Assembly (NCBI GenBank): GCA_905160935.1
Contig: CAJHZI010000547.1
Location: 2,667,001 to 2,731,000 of the forward strand
Length of the DNA: 64,000 nucleotides
DNA from: Enchytraeus crypticus
Taxonomy: Eukaryota; Annelida; Clitellata; Enchytraeida; Enchytraeidae
Direction of reading: 5' to 3'
The position numbers and the translations under genes were made by a program. Under the pieces are notes generated by a model. It was not told the DNA's origin. It was given only the letters and a program-made list of their open reading frames with translations, and did no database searches. Shown piece after piece: positions 1 through 12,309 of the stretch (positions are counted from its first letter, which is position 1; the number at the start of each line of letters is the position of its first letter).

Positions 1-1
1 C

Positions 2-298
2 TATAGGATCGTCACAATTTATTTGAATTCCAGCAACAGGACCGACAGGAGCACTGGCCTCGACTTCACTACACCACTTAGACTTAGCAGCTTTGATGCA
101 CACAGGATCGATGAAAGAGACACTGCTTCTAAGTATTTCTTATTGAAGGCTCCGAGTAGAATTGTCTGATGACAGGAAGGCTGACGGAGACAGTTGAGAA
201 ATACAGCGAATTCCGAGACCACCGTTCCGAACTGGAAGACTTGCTTGCTGTCATTGAGAGTCTGACAAGTCTGCATTTAGCAGGCTTGTCTTGAGTTG
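2..298 (+). other. Coding-like fragment of unknown identity at window edge
   Basis: The sequence has higher GC than its surroundings. One plus frame is open from the window start to a TGA at 167-169 (contains SSFDAHRIDERDTASKYF). A second frame opens at an ATG overlapping that stop and runs to TGA near 296 (contains YSEFRDHRSELEDLLAVIES, helix-like). The two could be one gene end broken by a frameshift, or adjacent exon pieces. A minus-strand frame is also open here, so even the strand is uncertain. No family recognised. Confidence 0.25.
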
Positions 299-936
299 GC
301 TCCGATGAAGTTACAAAGAGAGATATCTTTAACTGCATACAATTTGAAAATTGGTCTCTACCAGAGTCTGATTATGTCAATATTATACCGTCTCGGGTAT
401 TATTTTACAAGAGTATGTTTTACAAAGATCGTTAAAATACATGGCATCGACAAAATTTCGCAAAAGATAATTTTTAATTATCATTTTGTCATTTTAGTGT
501 AACGTTGCACCTTTCGCATTTGCTGCTTCTGAACTGTTAAGAAATGGATATTATATTTGTCATGTTTTATATATACTGCCGTAAATGTTTGCTGTTTTTA
601 TGTTTCCTAAAGAAGTGGGCTTTACAATATTTCTAAGTTGAAACAATCAATAAATACTTATAATTTTTAGTTTTGGTTTAAGGGTACAAATAGGTCAAAT
701 AAAAAGTAGACATCTGTATTTGATATTCTTAGAAATCAGATTATTTTGCAACAAATATTACTGTAGAAATAGTAAAATGGTAAAAAATAAAAATTGTAAA
801 ATTACGCACAGTAGATCAAACGCACATGCGACTACTAGGGAGAAATCAATTTCTCAATGCAGGCGGGCAATGATTTCCCTAGATGATAGTTTATTGTGAG
901 TAGACAAAAACTACATGGGCGTCTGAATCAATTATA
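299..936. other. AT-rich spacer, nothing recognised
   Basis: No convincing exon, repeat family or splice-flanked frame is visible on either strand. Confidence 0.5.
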
Positions 937-939
937 AAC

Positions 940-1210
940 GTCTGAGACAATCCCTAAAATTTTATTCTTTTGAGCTTTTAATGACTGGAATTTACTTGAG
1001 ACAAAGATTAGGTATTATTGCGCCTATTTGAGTTTACACCAAATCACAAACATAGTGGAATCCCGACATTATTTAAGCTTTGGAATTACATCTAAGTTAA
1101 AGAAAGTATTAAAAGTGACGGAAATCTCAATAAGATGGGCGGTTATTCTGATGACGTCACTGTTGCTGAAATCAGGTCTCAGTCTCCTTCACTGGGATAA
1201 AATTATTTCA
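940..1210 (+). promoter_or_regulatory. Diverged copy of the lectin-cassette promoter pair, with a possible relic signal exon
   Basis: GTCTGAGACAATCCCT (940-955) matches element A of the lectin cassettes at 13 of 16 positions. GGTATTATTGCGCCTA (1011-1026) matches element B in the right order and spacing (71 bp). A hydrophobic open stretch (MTSLLLKSGLSLLHW, ATG near 1148) lies at the distance where cassettes have their signal peptide, but its expected donor reads GG|GATAAA. No lectin exon follows. Probably a dead cassette, or a chance match. Confidence 0.4.
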
Positions 1211-1324
1211 CTAATTTTATTGCATATCATTTCTTAATTCCTGCGTTTTGGTAGAAGTCTATAGGCCTATCTGAAATATCCTTTAAAAAGTTATTGTTAA
1301 TTAACAATATAATCTTCTACTTCT

Positions 1325-1715
1325 TCTTCTTCAGTGCACTGCTAAGTGGCAGGTTCAAGGTACATATGCATACTCAAGTCTGTTTTCTCGCTCCATAGAT
1401 CACTCTTTAGATCAACAAGTTAATCCCTTCACAAAGTCTATGCCTTATCCATTCCTTATGTATCCTATAGATTGGGAAAAATATGGCTTCTGATGTGGTT
1501 TCCCGTTGCCTTCCTCAGTTAGTTGGATTAATTTCCATTTAATCCTGGAGGAAAATATTTCATGGTGAGGTGGATCCCCTTTTGCCATCCTCATCTCCTG
1601 CCTATTGTCATCTCTTACGTACACGCCGCAGATTGTTAATTTTGCGGTTGCCTCATTCTGCAGTAGTCCAAACTCACCCGGGCACAAAACGGGGACCCGA
1701 GCACAACATGGGGAA
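1325..1715 (-). repeat. Repeat family B (SINE-like), copy 1
   Basis: About 390 bp, similar over most of its length to 8818-9182 and, in reverse, to 61385-61745. The long minus-strand ORF over it (1445-1912) is a by-product. Its 3' end (low coordinates) contains a 'CAGTGCACTGCTAAGTGGCAG' type motif in reverse, shared with LINE family A. Confidence 0.75.
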
Positions 1716-2509
1716 CAATTTAATACATGCCTTATACGATATACATGCACGCATTGCTCAAGATTTATTAAAATGTGCTGTGTTAAACTCAGACACCTGA
1801 CTGCTGTGAGTATGTATTTATTGTACATTATACGATTTATAATATCAATATTCTTAATAGTACAATAGTTCTTTAAAGGAACGATGGTTGGTAGACCTGC
1901 CGACATATACATATATATGAGAACACTCTAAACAACTCAGTATAATTTACATTTCTCTTGCATTTCTGCTGCTACAAAACAGTCATATTCGTTGATCTAC
2001 ATGTACATGTATATACTCTCTAGAACTAGAAAGAAGGTCTCCAGCTCTAACTAATTTATTCAGCATGAATACTTGATATTTTAACAGAGTGTCAAGTATA
2101 GTTTTATGAATATGTGAAAGTGGCATGCCATATTAATCTAAATTTTCAAATTACGCTATTCTTTAAATATAAATGTGTTCTAGTAGCTACATAACGTCTC
2201 AGTATTTAACTCAATGCGTAAATTGTAAATATAAAATGACCAATATTGTTGAGTCTAATGTTAGCTTACTCGTATTACTATGTGGCTGCTGAAGCAGATT
2301 TACTTAATATAATAATTGAAGGTTAAATCAGTCATCTACCTGATCTTAATTAATAAAACCTAAAGTTGGATGCTCTATAGCTACACAAAGTGTTAATTTT
2401 AGACAGCTGCTATTTGCATAAGCAGGCTTAATCGGTCAGCTAGCTCCTTGCAATACAAATCTATGGGCATGGACATTTCAGTTTCCAAAGTGAGTTGATC
2501 ATGAAAACT
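1716..2509. other. 3' flank of the guanylate cyclase gene
   Basis: AT-rich, presumably 3' UTR and downstream sequence on the minus strand. Possible minus-strand AATAAA signals lie near 2053-2058 and 1816. Nothing else is recognised. Confidence 0.4.
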
Positions 2510-2566
2510 TCATGCAATGTCAAATGATCTCCCCAAAAGCCAATACGTTCTCAGTGAGCCCTTACC
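2510..2566 (-). CDS. Guanylate cyclase exon 20 (last coding exon)
   Basis: Acceptor ATTTCAG, phase 0. It encodes [18 protein letters not shown] followed by TGA at 2512-2510, completing 'KGKG...TYWL'. Confidence 0.9.
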   Translation of the reverse strand, partial: GKGSLRTYWLLGRSFDIA

Positions 2567-5183
2567 CTGAAATAGCGAAACGACAAAGTTATTATATCAA
2601 CTAAATCAAAAGTGACCGCAAGATAAATGAAATTGAAGAGCTTACAGCCTAGGTACCCGAAGTTTAGAAACATTTAATAATTTTAATGGAGTGACTGAAA
2701 AGCTGTAAAGCCGATGCCAACTGGGGAGCCAAGGATTTGAAACCATATTTATTAATCCGCGGTCGGATATCTTACAGACATCATCACTGGCTTCAACCAG
2801 AAATAAAGCACTTGTTTAGAATTTCAATATATACAAAAAAGGGTTTCATTTTAAATATAAAATCTTGAGTTCTGGACAGAATCAAATGTCTACAAATCAA
2901 TAGCAATACGTTATAAAATGCATTCATCATATTCTGATTACAATAATTATGCATGAATTGCTAGAACATTGACAATTCTACATGTATAAACTTCATTTAT
3001 CATAGCGACACATCATTGACTAACCTTGACATACGTCTCACCTCTCTCCTGCACGTGGTACCCAGGGTATGCCTGTAGTGAGTCGTGCGCTTCTGCACTC
3101 AGGTGTATCTTAGAGGCTGTAATCAAATTATTCGTTATATCATCCGATAAGATGTTTAATTTTAGAATAACAACAAGTTATTGTCGGGAAATTGCGAATT
3201 TCTCAACCGCACATTATCTACATTTAGAAATAGCTAACTAACAGAGACATTGAAGAAGCAATTGCAACTGTCACAGATGATATATTTTTTAATCTAAAGA
3301 TTTTATTAACAGTATTGCTGTAAAGATGTATCTCTATAGATGGAATCAACATCATAATTTGTATAGTCCTCTATAGTTATCATGAAAGCCAACTAAAATT
3401 TGGTATATCATAACAATCGTTAATGATGTGTTTAGTATTCCAAAATTCCAAGATCAGCATTTTGGTCTGAAGCTAATTTAAAGTTTCGTAAATTTGTTTA
3501 ACAAGCAAATCGCCATAATTCGTAGCAAAAGAAAATGAAAAAGACACGTGACATGTATACATTTGAATAAGGACGACATAATATCTTAAAGATTTTAATA
3601 GTAAATTACTGTGCATGCAGTGATTTTAGAACAACATATTAACAATACTAAATTATATCCGACCAAATCGAAGTCTGTGGAGTTTCGAGTGAAAACTAAT
3701 GATTCATAAACTGAGTGACACTAAAATCGTACAAATCCGGCGAGAATGAAGGACTTTATACATTACTTCGAAAACTGAGAATGAATAATTTAATTCATTA
3801 CTTCGAAAACTGAAAAAGAAGAATTTCATTCAGTATTTCGTACAACTACTCTGAGAATGAAGTACTTCAATCATCACTTCTTACGAACATCAGAGGTAGT
3901 TTCAATTTAATAAATTGCGTTTAATAATACATTTAAATTTTAAATCATCGTGAATGTACATTTGATCATTGTGGAACCTCTTGAATTTGTAAATGGATCC
4001 TCTCTCAAAAATAGTTCTTCCTTGCTTAAACAGACAAAAGTAAAAATAATCTTCAAAAGTAGGCTAAATATAAGAGTAAAAGTAAGCCTCTTGAACTGTC
4101 GAATTGAAAAAATCGCATTCAAAGAGATTAAAATTCTTAATCATAGTTGGAATTTTTAGAATAAAACATTTAACTACGAGTATAATTTTATTCATAGAGC
4201 TGATTGAGGCCGCAAGATTTAGAATAAGAACAGGAAACTATTACGAGGTAACGTAACGCACAAGCTTCCTTCTAATTCTAAATCTTATCAGCCAAATTAC
4301 CTGCAACAAACCTATTGTATTGCAAATATGTGCAGTGTATTTCATCACATTTAGTTGCAACTGAAACGTAACGTAGTAAGTATGTCTTAGTAGAAAAGCT
4401 ATGAAGATTATTAGAAAAATAGATGAAATCAATGTTTATAAGTCAGATGCAGACCAGCGGCGGGTCTCAATTTTTTTTTCTTTCTGTGGATTATATTACG
4501 TCTAAGAATCGCAGTTTAATCATTTTACATAGCACACTTTACTCAGTAAATTTAATCAGTACATTTTAAGCAGTATATAACTCCTGAATAATTACGGTAG
4601 TAGAAACTGCATTATCGTGCCTAATTTACAATATATTCTATAAGTGTGCATTCGGATTTAGTAGGCTTATTAGTTGATATTCAGGATGTATCAAAATAGA
4701 AAAACAAGCCAAATAAATTAGCTCTACAGAATACCTAGGCTATTTGTTTAAATTAAATCTCTAAAATCAAAAACAGCATAACAACCTTCTCCAGTTGATT
4801 CCATCCTCGAGGCGACGTTGACTGTGTCTCCAAACAAACAGTAGCGAGGCATCGTGTGTCCTACTACACCTGCAGCACAGGGTCCGGTGTGGATACCAAT
4901 CCTGACTCTGAGAGCTGTTTCAGGTTTATGACGGATCTTAAAGACGGACGCCTCACTGAGTAGATCTAGTGCCATGTTACATATCTCCATGATATGTCTA
5001 CCACTGTTCTGTACCGGTACTCCACTTACTACCATGTAAGCGTCTCCTATTGTCTCTACCTAAATTAATAAACAATTACTAAAATTTGCAAGCAATGAGC
5101 CGCTCTCGTGAAACAGTACTTAACGGGTAATTTGCTATGCAGATTGCATTTACGAACAATATATATATATATACATGTGTATA

Positions 5184-5224
<41 letters not shown>

Positions 5225-8200
5225 ATATATATATTTATATATAATGCCTACCTTATTTGGCATCACTCAAAACATGTTTAGCATTTTAAGACTTTTCAAT
5301 CAAGTTTCGAATGCAGCAGCTTGTCTATTTAACGCGGCTAGCAAATTAGCAATCACATCATCTGTCTCCGCCACTGTATTTGTATATAGAATTCTGAGTA
5401 TTTCGAAATAAAATTATACTTAAAAATTCCTAAATCTGTTTCTAGTTTGATACAGAAAAGTTTCTCAGTTTTCTTGATATATGTTATCCTATTATTATAT
5501 TCAGTTCTCATATATTATCTGTAAACACCTTAAACGTTACATCATACACAAGTTGATTGCATATACAAACATAAATACGTAGGCTAAAGTGTGTTCCTAA
5601 AATGTTAAAATTCTAAACAATCATGCAACAGTACATGAAATTTATTTAAAGCGAAGCTAACGAATAGGCTGAAAACCTATTTAAGGATTAACAATTGAAA
5701 TAAATTTAAGAGATTCTTTGTCCACCTGTGCGAATTCATAGACAAAGAAATTATTGGATTACGAATTATTTCAAATTTATAACAATTCAGTCGCGGGTAA
5801 AAACTCTAAGGTCAGGCCTAGATTTTACAGGTCATTAACACTTATCAAGAATTTATTCATGGAAGATTTGGGTAGAATATATACATGTACAATTTGTACA
5901 TGCATTCTTCAAAATATAGATATCGTAAGAATTTTCCGGTAGTACCTTGTACACATCATGTCTGGAGATGGCATTGTCGAATGTTCCATAGAGATCGTTG
6001 AGTAGATCCACGACCTGCATAGGAGTCGACTCTGATGAGAGAGACGTGAAGCCTGCTATGTCTGAGAAGTAGATAGTAACACTTGAGAACATCTCGGGTG
6101 GCACGGATTTACCCAACTTTAACTGCTCTGCTACAACTCTGATTGTTCAATACAAAATATGAATGCAAAGATTAAAATGACAAGTTTTACTCAACACCTG
6201 GCAAAGTTAAAGTCAACGATTAACTCTTAGCTTAAACATAAACAGCTGCAGCAATCGAAATGAATTTTACAACATTTTATGTTATTAGGTCTTAAATAAA
6301 AAAATTACCAATTCTATTTAACTGAAAATAGCGATACTGGAAAAATTCCATCTTGCCATAAAACACTTGAAATTAAAGCCTAAATAAACATTTCGACAAT
6401 AAGATAAAACTTATGTTATTTGCTAATATAAAGTGTAATAAAATACGAGTCAAACTTAAATTTGTCGAAACAGTATTGGTGACCGGTGGGCTCAGGATTT
6501 GAAACCTTCAGCTACTGATACGCAGTTTGACGCTTATCGATCATGACACTTATACTTTAAGAATATGCTAATTTTTGCTTCCGCCAAATTACAGGTACTT
6601 TACTGCGAATATAATAAAAATGCGTTATTAGTAGGATACAACACGTCCACACTTGAGTTGATTATTGTAAATGATATGAAGGAAGGAATTGTTACTAGTG
6701 TGCCATGATAGAGCGCATGCAGGCACTTTATTTCCCTTTCAACGTTCCCTAACGTTCTCAATGCCAAGTTCAAATTACAGTATATACTCAACTAACAGTC
6801 TGTTTTCATACTCACTAAAGTGCATTCTAATATATCAGCATTTTGGTCCTATCACCAAATTAGACTATATAAAATTTCAACTTGTAATTTAGTTTAACAA
6901 CAGAATTTTCTTTCACTGGTTTTTTATTACAGCCTTCGACAATCCCTCTTAATTAAAATATTGTAGTTCACAATCAGAATCACAATCATGTTTATTTCAC
7001 TTCAGGTGTAATTCAATTATACCAAAAAACCCATGAACAGAAAATGAAACAGTACACAAAGGCCCGAAAGCACTAGCATGTGCTCCTATTTCTATACTCA
7101 TGAGCAGTATACGATACATTGATATATTTCTAGATTGAATTTCTAGTATTGTAACCAAAATTGTGATCTAAAGCTGCAACAAACTGAAGTCTATTTTTTA
7201 AGTAATCATTGATTGTTCAAAAAGACTGCAGTGCCATGGATCTATTAACTTACGGGGGCAGCATTCTATTGAGAAGTTGATCAGTTTTCTTTTTCTCCTC
7301 GAGGAGCTCCATAGTTCTCTGATCCACTATGGATTCCAGATTGTTCGCGTATTTCTCCAGCTTCTCCAGTACAATATCGACAATCTCTTTCTTTCTGTTA
7401 CATGATTAAATGCATTTAAAACATTTGAATTTATTCGATCAAGATTATACACATGATAAATCCATAGACGAATAATTCAGTAAACGTATCTTAATATGGT
7501 TGAGTTACTATCAAAATTTAGTTGCGTTTACCCATATTGTGTCCCGTTAGCTCAAGTATAGACTAACCGTAGCCTGACCGTTTCGTAAAAGGCTACTAAT
7601 ACTACAATTCAAACCAATGACAGAAAGGGCATACGATTGGAACGGCCTAAGCTCCATAAATTGCTGCACAATTTTCTAAAATGAATTGATATTTGGATGT
7701 CTATTCGTATCCCGATACTGAATCAACTGTGATGGAAGGGAAGACGATGATAATTGTGAGGGAATTCTTCTGGAAGTCAAGAGATAGCGATAAAGATGTT
7801 AAAGAGATACATGTAGATAGATATCTAGAGAGGGAGAAAGAGAAAAGAGCAAGATAACTACAGTGACTACTGTGTTAGAGAAAAGGTAGAAAACTATAGA
7901 GAACAAGATAGAGAATATTAGGCACACAATTTTATCAAACAAGTAACATGGTAGTTCAAAATTTTAACCTTCCGGTATTTAGTCGTTTAATGATTCTGTT
8001 TATTTCATCAAATGAAGGCCTTTCACCAGGATCTTCTTTCCAACATTTGCCTATTAGATCTCTTATCTCTGCTCCTTCAGCTGCACCTGACAACGCCGGT
8101 AAGTCTGGGCGATACAGATTTTCTGATTGATTTGATATCAGTCTCTGAATAACATCTGCAAAAAATAGAAGAAGAATTTTATTTAAAAATTGAAGAAAAT

Positions 8201-10300
8201 AGAAATTATCGGAAACTTCCATTTTAAATACTTTTTTGAAAAGGTATGAGAAACCTTGAATTACATGAACTCAGATGAAATAATCATAAATTAACTATTA
8301 ATTAATTCATATATAATTTTTATTTGAATAACTGTAAATGTGAAAATTATTATAGAACTACAGCTACTAGGCCACTTTTGCAACTAGCCGTAGGCGTCAG
8401 CTTTCTGATCTTAGAGCTTGTTCTTTTACCCTTTTCAAATTGAAGTAGTAAAGTTCTTCTTAATCTCATTCTCATTCTTAATTAGTGAACCCCAGGTGAA
8501 CGTCCATGCAGAATTGATTCTTTCCTTCCGAGAGTTACTATCAGGATAGCTTCACACTGCAACCGTTCATTGGTAGCCTCGTGTAATTTCTCACTTTCAT
8601 TTCACGTACTTTTGATTTGCTTTGAATTGACTGAACATGTATGCATATGTGAGAAATCTCTTTTTTTTAAACTAATGTTTAAACATAAAGGAGAACAAAG
8701 AAAGAAATTATAGAGATTTTATGAAAGCAATCCTGCAATTGGTGTCTTGATAAGTTAACTACTAGTCTGCATAACTTTGTACGATTTGTCCTTTGTGCTA
8801 GATATTATTGTAATCTCTCTCTTCAGTGCACTCCCATGTGACAGGTTCAAGGTACATATTAATACTATTAATACTCAAAGTCCGCTTTCACGCTCCTTGT
8901 GGGCACTCCTTAGCTAATCCCTTCATAACGTCTATGCCTTCTACATAGCTTATGTAGCCTATAGCTTGAAAAAAGTATGGCTTATGAGGTGGTTTCCCGT
9001 TGCCTTCCTCAGTTAGATGGATTACTTACCATTTAATCATGACGAAAAAAATTTTCTTCGTGAGATGGGTCCCTCTTGTTATCCCCAGCTCTTGCCTTAG
9101 TCGCCTCTTACGTATACGCAGCAGATTGTTTGCGTTTGCCCTATTCTTCACAGCTTCAACCACACTCGAGCACAACACGGAGTAATAATTACATTGTAAT
9201 AATTACTAATAAATGAAGCTGTTATTTTCTGATAATCTAGATGTAGTTTCACTCGAGTCCTAGCGTAGATTTTAAAATTAAGAAAATGCACTTATTGGCC
9301 ATAACTTTGATAAATCAGTAGAGTCAGAGATTATTGTTACCTATATATCTAACTCACTCGGCGATTTTAATTTAATTTAGCTTCTTGAATTTACCCCCAA
9401 AAGTAAATGAATAGCATTTATAATGTCAGAAATCATACTCTATACCAATTTTAACCTCACTCTTCTGTATATATCAACTTTAAACTGCGCATGTGCTAAA
9501 ATTAAATTAGTCTAGTCTTAAGATGACATTTTTATTTAACTTACCTTTAAGTTTCTCATTTTCGACCAACAGTGGTGATGCTCTATAGGCAATCTCTTGC
9601 ACAACAACTGCAAAGCTGTAGACGTCTCCCTTCTGAGTCCCATAGGCAGGTCCTACGCTCATACGAAGCAACTCTGGAGCGGTCCACAACATTTGCCAAT
9701 ATCTTTCTCTATCTTTCTCTTCTTTATCCTGCTTGAGTGCTGCATCATTATCATCTCTCTCTGCTTTCACAGTTAACGAGGAAGTCCTGAAAGCTTCCAG
9801 AACTGGACAGGAAATCTTGAGCGTCCATCTGTTGTCCACTCTGCACGTCATGCTGCTCAGATCTCCGTGTGACTGAATGGGAGACTTATGCAAGTAGTGC
9901 ATTCCCTGTAAAAAATAAAATTTTACTCTCATATTTCATTAATTTGAGCAATTGAGATATGGGGACAAAATAAAAAATTGCAAAATACTAGTGGTTTGCT
10001 TATCTTTTCAACATTCCGTTTAGCATACTCAAAGAAAAGAATTAAGTATTTTCTGCGACCGTTTCCATTAATATTGAGAAACATCGAAAAGTCCTTAAGG
10101 TTGATTGCTTCTTAATTGGTTGACTCAGCAAACTTACTCTAACGATCTTCGCGGAAATTTCGAGACTCTTTGGGGATGATTTAATGAGTAAATGATTAAG
10201 TATTGCACTATTTTAAAGAATTTTTACATGAAATACTGTCATACTGATTGTCTAAATGGATTTATAAGCTATGTATACATAGTCATCCAAACTAAATTGT

Positions 10301-10389
<89 letters not shown>

Positions 10390-12277
10390 CATGTACATGT
10401 ATATATAAAACATACATATAATGTATAAATATTATTAGTAACAAACACAGGTATTGAGAGGTAAATGACCACCTTCTTCAATGGTTGCAACAGCTTTTAC
10501 AAAAATTTAAAATCATCAACCAATCCTCATTTTATATTAATCATATTACTCACATTTGACAAATCCATTATTAGAGATATTCTGAAGAACCAGTCCAGTT
10601 TAATTTCATCCTCATCAAGAATCATCTGTGAACATGTTTATTTGAAAAATAAAACTATTATTGCTTTAGATGTGACCTTATCATTGACACCAATGTCGTT
10701 ATTATACACTTTCATTATTTTTTGTATATTGTTGTATTAATATTAATTTGAAATTACTATTTTTATCTATATTTTAGAAGATAGAATTGCCGAATATACA
10801 AGTTAGACGGCCGATTAACTTACATGATACACCGTACGCCCTCAGTTCGAATCTAAGTCGTATCGTAGGTGACAGTGTCTTGTGATACGGTAACTGGCGT
10901 TAAATTTAGCTCTTTAGCTCTATGTCAATTTTTGTACAGAAAACGACATATAAATCGAATTCGAATCTAAGTGGAACTCTTTTTTCAGTAGCTTTGATAA
11001 GCTAAAACTGACACATTCACAGGTTTTGTGCAAAAAAATGTTACAACAATAGCAACATAATAACTTGAATTTACATAATAACATGAAATAACATGAATTT
11101 ACATAATACATGCAAATTAATTAGCCGCATCATTGTAACAACAGTAATAATACAGTAACAACATCATCAATATCAACGTCATTGTAAACCTATCCATTAT
11201 AGTGCACATCATTATCATGCTCGTCAATAGGTATTCCAAGTGTTCATATTCTAGAAAATTCTCCTGTTACAATATGCTTGTAGCCCTGAAAAAGGACGTT
11301 AATCTATTTTACTTTCATGATATTGCTGGTTCAGCACCTGGTGGCCATACGTTTATGATTGGATTCGATCTCTCGACCACATCTCGACCAATTTAGAGCC
11401 TTTGCTATTACTGATTTAAAATATGTAAGTATCGGTAGAAACGGTTCCTCTAAGTAGATGCTGAGGCCTAGTCCCCGGTTCCCGACAAGTTAAAAAAAGG
11501 AGAAGGTAAACTGTTACAAGATGTGAGATTAGCAGATGATCATGGAATGACAGCCGGAAGTAAAAATTGACTGCAGATGATTATGGGTAGTCTGAACGAC
11601 GTGCCATTGAAATGTGACATAAAAATGAACATAAAAAAGACAAAAGTGATGACAGTGTCTCAGGAAATATTTGAAGTCAATATCACAATAAATGGTACTA
11701 GCTTGGAACCGGTAAATAGTTACAAATATCTAGGTCACTCAAAAACAGACGATAGGATATGCTAGACATCGAAAGAAGCCTTCGATAATATTAAAGAACT
11801 CTTAACAAAAAGTCTAAAGAAAACTATAAAGATAGTGAAAACTTCAGTATGGACTACGCTATTACCTCTCTCTCTCACTCTCTCTCTCTCTTAGTGCACT
11901 CCCTTCAGGCAGGTCCATGGTATGTAACGCCTCTACACATCTCTAACTTAAGCTTTCTAATTCATATCCACATATGAGAGGATATGAATTCATTATAACA
12001 TTCAATAATTTTTTAATTCATTTATAACATTCCATTAGAATTACCATTATTCTTGGGGGATTCGAATTATGACGGTGTTAGATAGATGCGAAACATGAAC
12101 ATTGAAGAAGGAATCTGTCAGGAAGTTAGAAGCTTTTAAAATGTGGATATAGAAAATATTGGAAAAAATTAAGTGGATCCAAGAATTTACAAATGAAAAC
12201 ATCTTTAATACAATGGGTTCAGATAGACAGTTGACAAATGCTATATGAAATAGTAATAAGAATTCAATATGACCTAT

Positions 12278-12309
<32 letters not shown>

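Noticed and set aside
1445-1912. 155-codon minus-strand ORF
   Set aside because: It covers repeat family B, which recurs in several places with broken frames; not a host gene.
6970-7100. Possible LINE 3' end near CACAAAGGCCCGAAAGC
   Set aside because: Looks repeat-like but no second copy or coding part is present in the window.
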